The notes beneath the pieces were generated by a model. That model was not told the origin of the DNA. It was given only the letters and a program-made list of their open reading frames with translations, and made no database searches. From Erythroxylum novogranatense (Eukaryota > Streptophyta > Magnoliopsida > Malpighiales > Erythroxylaceae): a stretch of 64,000 nt of DNA. The stretch spans positions 52,840,063 to 52,904,062 of the forward strand of contig CM057233.1 in the NCBI GenBank assembly GCA_029891385.1, written 5' to 3'. Below, in pieces: positions 1-10,065 of the stretch. A program made the position numbers and the translations under genes. Every line of letters begins with the position of its first letter. The stretch's first letter is position 1.

Positions 1-363
1 AATATTTCTTCTCCTTTCCCACCAAAGGATTTTGTTAACCTAGTTGTCCTTGAAGAACAAGTGGTAAATCTAATTGGTTGAGGATACTACAATAAGGAAG
101 AAGATAGATTGCTAAAGGAAAAGACTCAAAGGCAAAGGATTTGGATATAAGAAGGAGAGGATAGCGCAGCGAGGATTTAAAGCTGTAGCAAAAGAGTCGG
201 TAATTCCTTTTATCTTGTTCTTGGTTTTATTATCCTTATACCATATCATGTATGGATTAGTATGTTGATTTGGATATATTGCTTCCGCTGCAAGATGATT
301 TCTTAAAAAGTTTTGAAATCTATCGTTTCTCCATACTAAGCATGCTTTCTTTTTCCGATCCAA
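1..363. other. Unassigned sequence left of gypsy G1
   Basis: Recognisable gypsy RT coding begins abruptly near 364. The 363 bases before it do not continue that reading frame and do not match the SIRE or gypsy copies elsewhere in the window. A minus-strand frame is open over much of the stretch (through about 112-363), but I recognise no domain in it. The most economical reading is a later insertion into, or a deletion junction at, the 5' side of G1, with the other edge outside the window. Confidence 0.4.
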
Positions 364-1485
364 CATGAGGAGCATCTCAGGATTGTGTTGCAGACTCTTA
401 GGGAGAGAGAGCTTTATGCTAAGTTCAGAAAGTGTGAGTTTTGGCTTCATGAGGTGACATTCCTTGGGCATGTGATTTCGCAGGATGGTGTGCATGTTGA
501 TCCGAGGAAAGTTGAAGCAGTGGTGAATTGGCCTGCACCCAAGACAGCAACAGAGGTAAGGAGTTTTCTGGGTCTGGCAGGTTACTGCAGGAGGTTTGTA
601 GAAGGATTCTCCATGATAGCTGCTCCGATGACCAAGCTATTGAGGAAGAATCAGAAGTTTATATGGACTGATGAGTGCCAGAAGAGCTTTGAGGAGCTTA
701 AGCGCAGGCTGACAAGAGCTCCAGTGCTGATTTTGCCTTCTGGTGATGAGGGCTATACAGTGTACAGTGATGCCTCGAGGAAGGGTTTAGGCTGTGTGTT
801 GATGCAAGGAGACAGAGTGATAGCTTATGCTTCAAGGCAACTGAAGCAGTATAAGTTGAATTATCCGACTCATGATTTGGAGTTGGCAGCAGTGATTTTT
901 GCCTTGAAGATTTGGAGACATTATCTTTATGGGGTTCAAACAAGGATCTTTACTGATCACAAGAGCCTCAAGTACTTACTGAGCCAGAAGGAGTTGAATT
1001 TGAGACAGAGAAGGTGGATTGAGCTACTCAAGGACTATGATTTGTTGATTGAGTACCATCCAGGTAAAGCGAATGTAGTGGCGGATGTTTTGAGCAGAAA
1101 GTCTTCCATTGCTCATGTTCAGACAGTTTACCTTCCTTTATTAGAAGAGATGGCCAAGCTTAAGATAAGCTTGAAGCAGGAGGAACCAGATTGCCTCCTA
1201 GCTAATTTCAGGGTGAGGCCTATACTCCGGGAGAAGGTTAGGGAGTTGCAGGCACAGGATGCAGAGTTAAGCAAGCTTAGGGAGAAAATTCAGAATGGTA
1301 AGGTTTCTGAGGTAGTAGTGAGAGATGATGGATTTATGACAGTGGGAGACAGACTTTGTATTCCAGACAGCAGAGAGGTTAAGGATGAGATATTGAATGA
1401 GGCACATAATGCGCCTTATGCCATGTACCCAGGTAGCACCAGGATGTACAGAGATTTGAGAGAGCATTTCTGGTGGAAGGCATGA
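364..1485 (+). pseudogene. Ty3-gypsy (chromovirus) pol: RT C-terminus and RNase H, G1
   Basis: The frame opens inside the reverse transcriptase thumb/connection region ([19 protein letters not shown]) and continues through RNase H with the hallmark blocks [19 protein letters not shown] and TDHKSL, then the ADVLSRK end of the domain. The linker to integrase follows, with the start of its zinc-binding region. The catalytic YxDD part of RT lies upstream and is missing, so the enzyme is truncated at its N-terminal side by the break near 364. One zinc-finger histidine is replaced by tyrosine (YPGSTRM). A single-base loss after the WW motif near 1470 ends the frame. The layout RT-RNaseH-integrase-chromodomain followed by an LTR identifies a Ty3-gypsy chromovirus of the Tekay/Del kind. 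This is a dead copy. Confidence 0.9.
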
Positions 1486-2340
1486 AGAGGGATGTAGCAG
1501 AGTATGTCAGTAAGTGTCTTGTGTGTCAGCAAGTCAAGGCTGAACACCAGGCGCCTTTAGGCAAGTTAAGTCCATTGTCTATTCCTGAGTGGAAGTGGCA
1601 AAGAGTAACCATGGATTTTCTGATGGGTTTGCCTAAGACTAGTAGGAAGCATGATGCCATATGGGTTATAGTGGATCGGTTGTGAAGTCACCCATTTCTG
1701 CAATCAAGCGGTGATTCTTTGCATGTGCTAGCCAGAAGTACATTGATGAGGTAGTGAGATTGCATGGAATTCCAGATTCCATAGTTTCGACAGGATCCTC
1801 GGTTCACATCGAGATTTTGGGAAGCTTGCAGGAAGCTTTAGGTACTAAGCTGCATTTTAGTACGGCATTTCACCCTCAGACGGATGGTCAATCTGAGAGG
1901 ACCATTCGGACACTAGAGGGAATGCTCAGAGCATGTGTTATGGATTTCAAGGGAGCTTGAGATGAGCATTTGTCATTGGTCGAGTTTGCTTATAACAACT
2001 CGTACCACTCTAGCATTCAGATGGCTCCATATGAGGCTTTATATGGAAGGAGATGTAGAAATCCTATATGCTGGGATGAAGAAGGAGAGAGGAAGCTAGT
2101 CGGACCAGAGTTGATTCAGATGACTGTAAAGAAAGTCAATCTAGTTAAGTAGCGGCTTAAGGCAGCCCAGGACAGGATGAAGAGTTACACTGATGCTCAT
2201 CGGAAGGAGATGGAGTATGAAGTTGGTGAGAAAGTGTTTCTCAAGACGTCTCCTTGGAAGGGAGTATTACGGTTTGGCAAGAAAGGCAAGTTAAGTCCAA
2301 GATATGTGGGTCCGTATGAGATTCTTGAGAGGATCGGCCT
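1473..2340 (+). pseudogene. Ty3-gypsy integrase, G1, multiply disrupted
   Basis: Three short open pieces (1473-1685, 1754-1960, 1970-2152) read through the integrase: zinc-finger CLVCQQVK, the core start MDFLMGLP, the HPQTDGQSERTIRTLEGMLRA block with the catalytic glutamate neighbourhood, and AYNNSYHSSIQMAPYEALYG. Around 1785-1835 small single-base losses push the second catalytic aspartate block out of frame for a short distance before the frame recovers. Stops occur at about 1683, 1958 and 2150. Beyond 2152 the C-terminal part (AAQDRMKSY, LSPRYVGPYEI) can still be followed in the DNA. The order matches an ordinary Tekay-type integrase, and the number of lesions shows an old insertion. Confidence 0.85.
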
Positions 2341-2668
2341 TTAGCTTCTGATTGGCGTTACTGCGAGTTGTCTCAGATCCATGATGTCTTTCACGTTTCC
2401 ATCTTTGAGGAGGTCAGATCGATCCTTCTCATGTCATCCGAGTTTCGACATTCGATTAAGAGACGACTTAAGTTATGAGGAGATTCCAGTAGCGATCTTA
2501 GACACCAAGGAGAAAGTCCTCAGGAATAAGATAGTTCAGCTCGTTAAGGTTCTGTGGAGGAACCATGCAGTGGAAGAAGCCATGTGGGAGCCTTTGGACG
2601 CTATGAAGGAGAAGTATCCAGGTCTTTTCGATGATTCAGGTAAATTTCGAGGACAAAATTTCTTTTAA
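2341..2668 (+). pseudogene. Chromodomain end of Ty3-gypsy pol, G1
   Basis: Open from 2381 to 2668. The C-terminal half has the usual chromovirus chromodomain pattern: ILDTKEKVLRNKIV, then VLWRNHAVEEAMWEP, then a KYPGLF ending. In this family the module tethers the integration complex to modified chromatin. The upstream linker is frameshifted relative to the integrase. The stop at 2666-2668 abuts the polypurine tract, the standard position for the end of a chromovirus pol gene. Confidence 0.8.
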
Positions 2669-2680
2669 GAGGGGGAGAAA
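2667..2680 (+). promoter_or_regulatory. Polypurine tract of G1
   Basis: A 14-base all-purine run (AAGAGGGGGAGAAA) lies directly against the first TG of the LTR. This is the plus-strand primer site used in reverse transcription of LTR elements. It overlaps the end of the chromodomain reading frame. Confidence 0.85.
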
Positions 2681-4971
2681 TGTTAGGCCCCAAATTTTTG
2701 TTTTCTTGAAGTTATTAAGTATGGATTTATTTTGATTTATGATTTATGGTTTAGTTTGATTTTAATGAAATTATTAGTGGAAAATTAGAATTATTGAGTT
2801 TAGTGTGGAGTAATATTTATGAAAGGGTAAAAATGAGTAAGGGCGAAATGGGCAAGATACTTACGTTATGAGATTTTAGACTAAGTAAGGAAGGGTATTT
2901 TGGTCCTTGTGCATCTTAGGGTTTAAGGATTAAAAGAAAAGAAATAGAAAAAAGGAAGAAAGGGAAAAATAGAAAGAAGAGAAACGAAGGAGAGAGTCGG
3001 CAGTGAGAGGAGAGGAAGAAGAGGAAAAAAAGAGAAAGCTTAGGTTTGAGGATTTTCGACAGATTTCAAGCATCCTTAAGGTAAGTTATACTCTTCTACT
3101 CTTGTTTAGGTTGAATCTAACCTTAGTTTTGCTTGGATTGAGGGAGAAATCGTTGTTTTAGGGTTTATGGTGAAGATTTGTAGATTTACTTGGGTTGTTG
3201 TGTTTTTGATGTTTTTGGTGTTAGAATAAGTTTAGAATGATAGTATATGACTTGATTCATGGTTTAGATATGTTGTAGTTGAGAAAGGAAAGGATTAAGA
3301 GTCGGAGATGTTGAAGATCTGTCGAAAATCTGGGTTCGGAGCCCCGCACGTCGCGACGAGTTTCAAGGCCGCACGCCGTGACGTGTGTAAGGGCCGCACG
3401 CCGCGACGTGCGATAGAGGGTCGTGACGCCATGACGTGCGCACCAAGACGCCGTGGCGTGCCGAACCCTTCGTCATGGCGAGCGATGCCTCTTCGCGGCG
3501 AGGCCAGTTTTTCCAGCAGAAATATTTTTAGTGTTTTGATAATATCTTTTGCTACAGAAGTCCTTTTGGGGTGATTTTAGAGGCGTTGTGAACTAGGGAG
3601 ATAGATCTACAAGTCTTATGAAGTGATGAAGTGATGATTTTGTTTCTAAGAATATGGAATTTCGGATGGAAGTTAAGAATGGAACTTTTGTTTCAGCATG
3701 AATTATTGAATGGGATTTTGGTTCTTCTTTTAGGAGAGCAAGAGAGACAAGAGGCTCAAGAGGAAACTCATTCCTAGGCAAGACAAGCAAAGAATTCAGG
3801 TGGGTTCATGTTTATAATGGAGTAATTAAGTACTCATTGTTTAGTTCAAATCAAGCCAGATCTCATGCATTTACATTACATCATCCACGATCGCATTGCA
3901 TACTACCATGAATGATTATTTTCTGCTATGTGTTTTGCATTCATGATTATTATCAAGATTTTTCACAAAGGAGTGTTCTCCTTTTTACGAATACAAGTAC
4001 ATGAATTCAAGTATTACGAAATACATGACCAACAAGTTTACAAGCAAGTGCCAGTTTGGCAAACAAGTTTACAAGAATATGAATTATGCATACTTATGTG
4101 GGTTTGTGGTGTCCCTCACGATAGTCAAGTGCACATTGACTCACGAAAAGGCTTCTCCCGCCGCCCGAATGTGGGCACAGGGTTATCCCACAAGGATTCC
4201 CTCATGAAACTACGTCTACACATCAACATTTCGATGGCATGTGTAGTACGTCACGAACCCGGGACACCCAAACCATCATGTTATGTGTTATGATTTGTTA
4301 TGTGCCATGCATCATGATTTGTTCAAGAATCAAGCATTTTTCAAGACAAAGACACATACATGATCAATGACTATGATTTCAGCAAGTATCACGGCAATGA
4401 GATATTTTGAATATTTTTGCTTATTGCTATATTATGTTCCCACGAGCTTTATAGCTCACCCCCTCTAATCTCCCCCATACAGGTGACGAGCCAGAGATCG
4501 AGTGAGTCACGAGTACGGCATCACTCCAGTTTCATTGTGTTGCGTTTATTGTTTTTAAATGTTATGTTTTGGACGACAAGACTTTAGTTACATTTCAATT
4601 ATCATTGGATCAAGAGTGTTTTAGATTTTTGGCTCTTGAATTCAAAGTTGTAAGTTGCTATGAGACATTCTTCAAGGTTTATGAAACTCATCTTTTGGAG
4701 CATTAATATGTTTGTTTTAAAGATTATAAGCACGTTTTGAGTATGCTCATGATGGGTCCATACCATTTCCAATGGGTTCCTTCCGCACTTGTTAATTTAC
4801 ATGTTAGCCTTGTTTATTAAGTATCATGAAAGCAGGTTTTCAAGTATGTTTTTCCGCAGACCCATAAGTCTTTCGCGGGTCTTTTTCCCGAAATGTATTA
4901 TTAGCACGTTTTAGCAGGTTGCACGGCACGCTCTCATATCCGACGTTGGGCTCCGGCAGCGGGGTCCAACA
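2681..4971 (+). mobile_element. 3' LTR of Ty3-gypsy G1 (2291 bp)
   Basis: Begins TGTTAGGCCCC directly after the polypurine tract and ends GGGGTCCAACA, so it has TG...CA termini with a short inverted match. The right edge cuts a SIRE RT reading frame exactly, which fixes the end at 4971. The next five bases (AGGAG) are the presumed target duplication; its partner is off the window. Inside are a purine-rich leader (about 2935-3050), a strong donor-like AAGGTAAGT at about 3078, an acceptor-like TTTTAG at 3733, a 66-nt purine-rich block ending in donor-like CAGGTGGGTT at 3799, and an acceptor-like ACAG near 4482 after a CTCACC motif. LTRs G3 and X1 share parts of this order. No protein is encoded. 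Confidence 0.85.
3340..3475 (+). repeat. GC-rich short imperfect repeats in the G1 LTR
   Basis: About four degenerate units of roughly 30 bp, each with a core such as GCCGCACGCCGCGACGTG, form a GC-rich island inside an otherwise AT-rich LTR. The cores are partly self-complementary (GCACG...CGTGC). The units differ at several positions, so this is an aged array. Confidence 0.75.
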
Positions 4972-4976
4972 AGGAG

Positions 4977-6245
4977 CTTGCTTCAGCCCGTATAAGGCTT
5001 TGTGAAGTCCATAGACATAGTCTGGTTTTTTAACATCTTCAAAGCCAGGTGGTTGTTTCACATACACCTCTTCATCTATAAAACCATTCAGAAATGCACT
5101 CTTAACATCCATCCAAACAACTTTATATCATGACGGATCGCGTATGCTAACAAAATCCTTATAGCTTCAAGTCTCGCCACTGGAGCATATGTTTCATTGT
5201 AGTCTATTCCTTCTTGCTGATTATAGCCTTGTGCTACTAATCTAGCCTTATTACGACTCACCCTTCCTGATTCGTCTAACTTATTCTTGAAAACCCATCT
5301 GGTTCCAATAATGGATTTCTTAAAAGGTTTAGGGACTAAGGACCAGACGTTATTTCTAGTAAATTGATTCAGCTCCTCTTGCATGGCTAACACCCAAGCT
5401 TCGTCTTGAAGAGCTTCCTCAACCTTCTTTGGCTCTACTTCAGAGATAAAGGCTACATTAGCTTCTCTTCTGAATCTGGACCTTGAACTAACTCCTTCTA
5501 AGGTGTCACCGATAACTAGTTCTTCTGGATGAGAACTTTTATATCTCCAATTTCGTCTTAGTTCTATAGTTTCTGGAATATCTTAAATCTTGTTCTCATG
5601 AGTGTCTGACGAGGGAGTTTCTGAGGTATCATCTAAGTTCTTTGAAGGACCTTCATTCTCCACGTCATCTTCCTTATGGGGTTGATAATTATCAACAAAC
5701 TTGACATGGATCGTCTCTTCAATCAGTCTTTGAAGTCAAGTTGTAAACTTGAAATGCTTTAGAAGATAATGAGTAGCCTAGGAAGATTCCTGGATAGGTC
5801 TTCGAATCGAATTTATCCAACAACTCTTTCGTATTCAGAATGGAACATTTGCACCCAAATGGATGAAAGTAAGATATGCTTGGTCTTCTTCCATTCCATA
5901 ACTCGTAAGGAGTCTTCTTCAACATAGGTCGCAACATGATCCTATTCTGAATATAGCATGCTGTATTCACAGCTTCTGCCTAGAAATATTTAGGAAGATT
6001 CGTCTCAAATAGCATTGTCCTTGTCATCTCTTGAATCGTCCTATTCTTTCTTTCAACAACTCCATTTTGTTGTAGAGTTCTAGGGGCTGAGAAGTTGTGG
6101 AAAATTCCATTCTCCTCACAGTATACTCTAAACTTCTCATTTTCAAATTCTCCACCATGATCACTCCTGATACTGGCTATGGACATTCCTTTTTCATTCT
6201 GTAACTTTCTATTTTCCCGATTCCAATAATTTTGCCCTGCTGGTT
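4977..6245 (-). pseudogene. Ty1-copia pol (integrase and partial RT) of S1
   Basis: From right to left: after the deletion junction near 6210, the second half of the integrase core is present, with RSDHGGEF around 6160, GVVERKNRT carrying the catalytic glutamate, and the [17 protein letters not shown] block. This is followed by the copia integrase C-terminal linker and the RT N-terminal part ([28 protein letters not shown]). The frame changes near 5110, and the ORF ends at ALYGLKQAP where the G1 LTR cuts in. The RT YVDD motif is therefore absent. Integrase itself lacks its first catalytic aspartate because of the 0.6-kb internal deletion. The gene is non-functional. Confidence 0.9.
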
Positions 6246-7992
6246 GTCTCCGAAAGTTACTGATCCTCCCTTCTTATACTGAAGATATAGGAACATAGAC
6301 CTTCTTCCCGTCATGTGTCGCGAGCATCCACTGTTTAAATACCAATGGTGCTTGTCGTATCTTCCAAGGAAGGATATCTGCAGGAGAAACTATTTTATTT
6401 CTTGGTACCCAAATTTTCTTGGGTCCTTTATGGTTAGTAGTATGCATATGATGTGATCTATGATGCATATTATTAGAATGTTGATTAAAATGAATCATCC
6501 TATATCTTCCTTTTTGAATGTCGATTTTTTACGAGACTGAATCTTGTTTCCTGAAACCCTAATCCATCTTATCACTTTCGGATGTCTACATTTTCCAAGC
6601 ATCTCATTCATTTTCTTTGTACTCTCTGTGAAAGTAGCTAAATCAACTGATAAATTCTTAATCCTTAGTTTAAGTTGATTAATCTTTTATGATCAGTCTA
6701 TAATTTTCTTTTTATCTTCTAATTGTTTCTTTAAACAAACATTTTCTCTCTATTATCTCGGTATGTCTAATATTTTCTACATACTTCTTCTTTAACACTT
6801 GTCTTGTTTCGAATAGCATGAGAATCTTCTAACAATTCGAATAGGCATCATGCAAATTATCATAATCGATTTTACCTCCTCATCACTATCTTCCTCGGCC
6901 ATTAGGCAAATATTTGCATGTTCGATGACTCGGAGCACAGATTCGATTCAGATGAATCTAGGTCCTCCATGTTGCCATCATGCTTTTCTTGCCTTCTCTA
7001 CTCTTCTTTGGTTTCTTCTTGAGAGTAGGAAATTCGAACTTGTAGTGTCCAGGCTGGTTGCACTCGAAGCAAATGATAGAAGACTTCTCTGGTTTAGCTT
7101 CATCTTTCCCATTCTTTCTGAATGTCTGGTTCCCTCTGGGCTTTTTCTTCCACATGCGTCTTATCTTTCTGGAAATGAAAGATAATTCGTCATCTTCATC
7201 ACTTGACTCTGATTCGGATTGGCTGGAGTTATCATCCTTTGATTCTTCAAATTTCAACGCTTTTGATGACTTCCTTCTTCTTTGAGTCTTATGATTCTTT
7301 TGTCCGGCCTTCAGTGCTATTGACTTATCTCGTTTGGGCTTGTCTTCAGCGTTGAGTTCTACTTCATAAATCTTTAAGGATCCCAGCAACTCATCCAGCT
7401 TTAACATGCTCAAGTCTTTGGCTTCTTGCACTGCAATAACTTTAGGTCTCCATCTCTTAGGAAGACTTCTTAGAATCTTTCGAACATGATCTTGATTGTT
7501 GTATGTCCTTCCAAGAGCTTTCAATCCATTGACAATTGTTTGAAATCTTCCAAATATTTGATCAATAAATTCTTCATCTTCCATCCTGAAAAGTTCATAT
7601 TGATGCACAAGAATACTTATCTTGGATTCTTTAACTTGGCTTGTGCCTTCGTGAGCAATAGACAATATGTCCCACATCTCTTTTGCAGTGTCACAACCGT
7701 GCACTTTGACATACTCGCTCCTGCTTAGGGAACATGTCAAGAAAAATTTCGCCTTTGAATTTAACTGTATTCTTGCTTTCTGATCAGCCGTCCATCTGTT
7801 CCGTGGAATAGAATTGCCTTATTCATCTACAGGTGTGTAAGGTCCGTTCTCTATAATGTCCCAAAGGTCAACATGAGTAGATTCGATGAATAACCGCATC
7901 CTATCTTTCCAGTAGTGATAGTCTTCTCCGTTGAATCTTTGGAGGTCTAGTGATGAGGCTCCTTCAGTGATGTATACATGTGACTCCGCCAT
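6246..7992 (-). pseudogene. Ty1-copia gag and gag/protease overlap of S1
   Basis: Starts at the ATG complementary to 7990-7992, the same position as in S2. An N-terminal copia gag domain (FNGEDYHYWKDRMRLF) is followed by a stop near 7819, then a long open stretch (7740-6958) with the gag core, a basic/serine-acidic linker and a zinc knuckle near 7040. The knuckle reads CFECNQPGHYKFEF: the fourth cysteine has become phenylalanine. A coiled-coil-like region (about 6800-6550) leads to the segment 6498-6274, where the gag frame overlaps the protease frame. The protease active-site region lies there in the other frame. Confidence 0.85.
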
Positions 7993-8035
7993 TATCTTTA
8001 ATCCACACTTCGCCAAAGTGATTCTTGGATACCTT

Positions 8036-8047
8036 GCTCTGATACCA
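8036..8047 (-). promoter_or_regulatory. Primer binding site of S1 (initiator tRNA-Met)
   Basis: The minus strand reads TGGTATCAGAGC two bases after the LTR end. This is the complement of the 3' end of plant initiator tRNA-Met, the usual primer for plant copia elements. Confidence 0.9.
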
Positions 8048-8049
8048 AT

Positions 8050-8999
8050 TGAAATGAATCACACGTTAATACAGCACTTAGAAAACGATAATAGAATGCA
8101 CGAGAAGGGGGGGGGTTGAATTGTGTATTCCCCTCTTCTTAAATCTTTTCAGAATTACTTGTTAGGAATAAAAAATCTTTACATAATTTTTATTTATTCC
8201 GATTGATCAAATTTCTCAATACTATGTATATGAACAGTAAGTAATGATAAAATTTGAAACTAAAAATCAGATAGAGAGTAAGAGTGGTAGACACGCGGAT
8301 TTATCCTGGTTTACCCCAAACTGTGGGCTACATCCAGTCCTCAGAGTTTCTTCTGAGATTTCACTATCTCTTCAATCGTTACAAGTATTCTTTCACGAGC
8401 CTCTTCAGGTCTCTACAACCAGTATTCTTTCACACTTAGCCTCTGCAGGCTATCTGTACACCTTTTTCTTTTCAGAAAAATATTTGAACACTTTGTTACA
8501 GTAAGATAGCACTCAGCTAGTTTGCACTTAATCGCTTTTTCACTTTGTGTAAATTTTCTAAGATCGTGACTTTTCGTTTCGACTTGACTTGAATTTATAG
8601 CCTTCTTCTCTAACTGCTTCTTGATTCTTGAATATTGAATCTTTAATCTTTAAAGAAACGGTTAATCAGTTGAATTTCAGAATTAACTCGAATCGACTCT
8701 TGCGTCGCTTCTTTACTTCGTCAAGATCGCTTCACATCTGCGTCTGCGTCGCTTTGTTTGAGTCTGCGTCTGCGTCTGCTTTGCATTTACTCGTCTGCTT
8801 TGTATTTGCGTCTGCGTCGCAGATTTGCATTTAAGTCTCGTCTGCTTTGCATTTGTGTCTGCGTCTACTTTGCATTTGCGTCTGCGTCTGCTTTGTATTT
8901 GCGTCTGCCTCTGTTGCTGTTTTGTTTTTCTTGTATATGATCTCTCTTTGTTTGTTATACATCAAAATCATTTTTATGTAAAGTTATTTTGGCTTAACG
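8050..8999 (-). mobile_element. 5' LTR of S1 (950 bp)
   Basis: Matches the S2 LTRs over its length. On the minus strand it should start TGTTAAG, but the present bases are CGTTAAG, so the terminal TG has decayed. It ends TTCA next to the primer binding site. A TATA-like box (TATAAATT, 8592-8599) sits where S2 has TATAAATA. Between about 8690 and 8920 is a long (GTCTGC)n-type tract, the reverse of the CAGACG repeats in the other SIRE LTRs. The open frames rich in Leu-Arg that this tract produces are artefacts of the repeat. Confidence 0.88.
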
Positions 9000-9576
9000 C
9001 ATTCCATTATTGTCATCACGTAAACATTCATATTTCCTAACTCATATAAGTATCATTCATACTTATGGTTTATATCTTAATAAAACCCTTAGAATCAAAA
9101 TTCATAACTCATTTGGTCAAATTCAGATTTTTCTTCAAATATTCTTTTAGGTAAACTTTACTTGCTTTTTCTGGCCTTAATAATCAAGAAATTTGGCAGC
9201 ACTTTCTTCTAGAAAAATGTTCCCCTTTATATTAAGTTTCTAATGACACCAAGATCATACAAATTAGTTTAGTATCTCAAAAAATATTCTCCAAATAATT
9301 CGGACTATTCTCATTCTAAAATAGTACACTATACTCAAATTTCATCCAGAAATTGATATTATTAGAGACCGAATTAACATTCGATTCTTTCAGATAATTT
9401 GTAGCTATGTCTTTAGTTTACTCCAAATTAAAAATCATTCCATTCAAAAAACTACAGAACAAGATATTGTCAAAATATGTAACCTTGTTCAATGAAATCC
9501 TTTTGGTTATCATATTCCAGCACAGTTAACATTTTCATCTTAAATTCATTAACCCAATTTAAAATTAAGTCACAGC

Positions 9577-9712
9577 CATGCAACATAAACTCACGGCCAT
9601 GCACCACAACAAAATTGAGTCACAGGCGTGCAACCATCATGCAAGCCTGTGCACACCAACAAAAATAAGTCATGGCCATGCAATCTCAATGCACGACCGT
9701 GCACACCTAATC
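9577..9712 (-). repeat. Short GCATGGCCATGC-type repeats in the G2 LTR
   Basis: Five or so units of about 25-30 bp, each with a partly self-complementary core (CACGGCCATGCA, GCACGACCGTGCAC). The second LTR has the matching, shorter block at about 14726-14835, so unit number differs between the two LTRs of one element. Confidence 0.7.
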
Positions 9713-9894
9713 AAACTAGTACCATATTTTTTGCTCAATCTCTATCAAATGATTTTAGATGACTAAACTTTTTGGTGGAGATGTAGATTAGTGTGTTACG
9801 AGGCCAATGGTTGAAGTACCATATCACTTGGAGGTCAGAAGAAGGAGATATAGCCAAAATACTAAAGGATGTTCAAATTTTCTCCAACCAAAGA

Positions 9895-10065
9895 AGTTGC
9901 ACGATCGCGAGTTTTCACTCGCCTATTAAAGTTGCGATAATGCTTCAGCATGATCACCATTCTCTAACAAAAAGAGGAAAGTCGTGATCATGAAGAAGCA
10001 TGATCATGCTTTCACACTTCCTCTCCTAAAGACGCGATTGTGCAGAAGCACGATCGCGATTCTTC
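9895..10065 (-). repeat. GATCGTGC-type palindromic repeats in the G2 LTR
   Basis: Units around cores such as GCATGATCATGC and GCACGATCGCG, spaced about 35-45 bp. The equivalent block in the other LTR is at about 15010-15150, and G4 has a related block at 42340-42480. Confidence 0.7.

Larger units (their letters stand above)
4972..8999 (-). mobile_element. SIRE/Maximus-type Ty1-copia element S1, truncated by G1
   Basis: Read on the minus strand: 5' LTR (8999-8050), primer binding site (8047-8036), gag, protease, integrase, then RT that stops at 4977 where the G1 LTR starts. RNase H, the third ORF and the 3' LTR would lie left of G1, outside the window. The copy is closely similar to S2 but lacks about 0.6 kb: the sequence jumps from the protease glycine-rich stretch straight into mid-integrase near 6210. 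The element sits inside a G2 LTR; the bases CATTC at 9000-9004 are the likely target duplication on that side. Confidence 0.9.

Noticed and set aside
112..495. Minus-strand 127-codon frame as a host gene
   Set aside because: Its 5' part overlaps the gypsy RT on the other strand and no family is recognisable; kept only as an unassigned region.
3308..3574. 88-codon frame over the GC-rich repeats of the G1 LTR
   Set aside because: Product of repeat composition within an LTR; no coding evidence.
8690..8940. Open frames rich in Leu-Arg-Cys on the plus strand (and their mirror at 17045-17390)
   Set aside because: They are translations of the CAGACG/GTCTGC repeat tract in SIRE LTRs and vary with repeat length; not genes.
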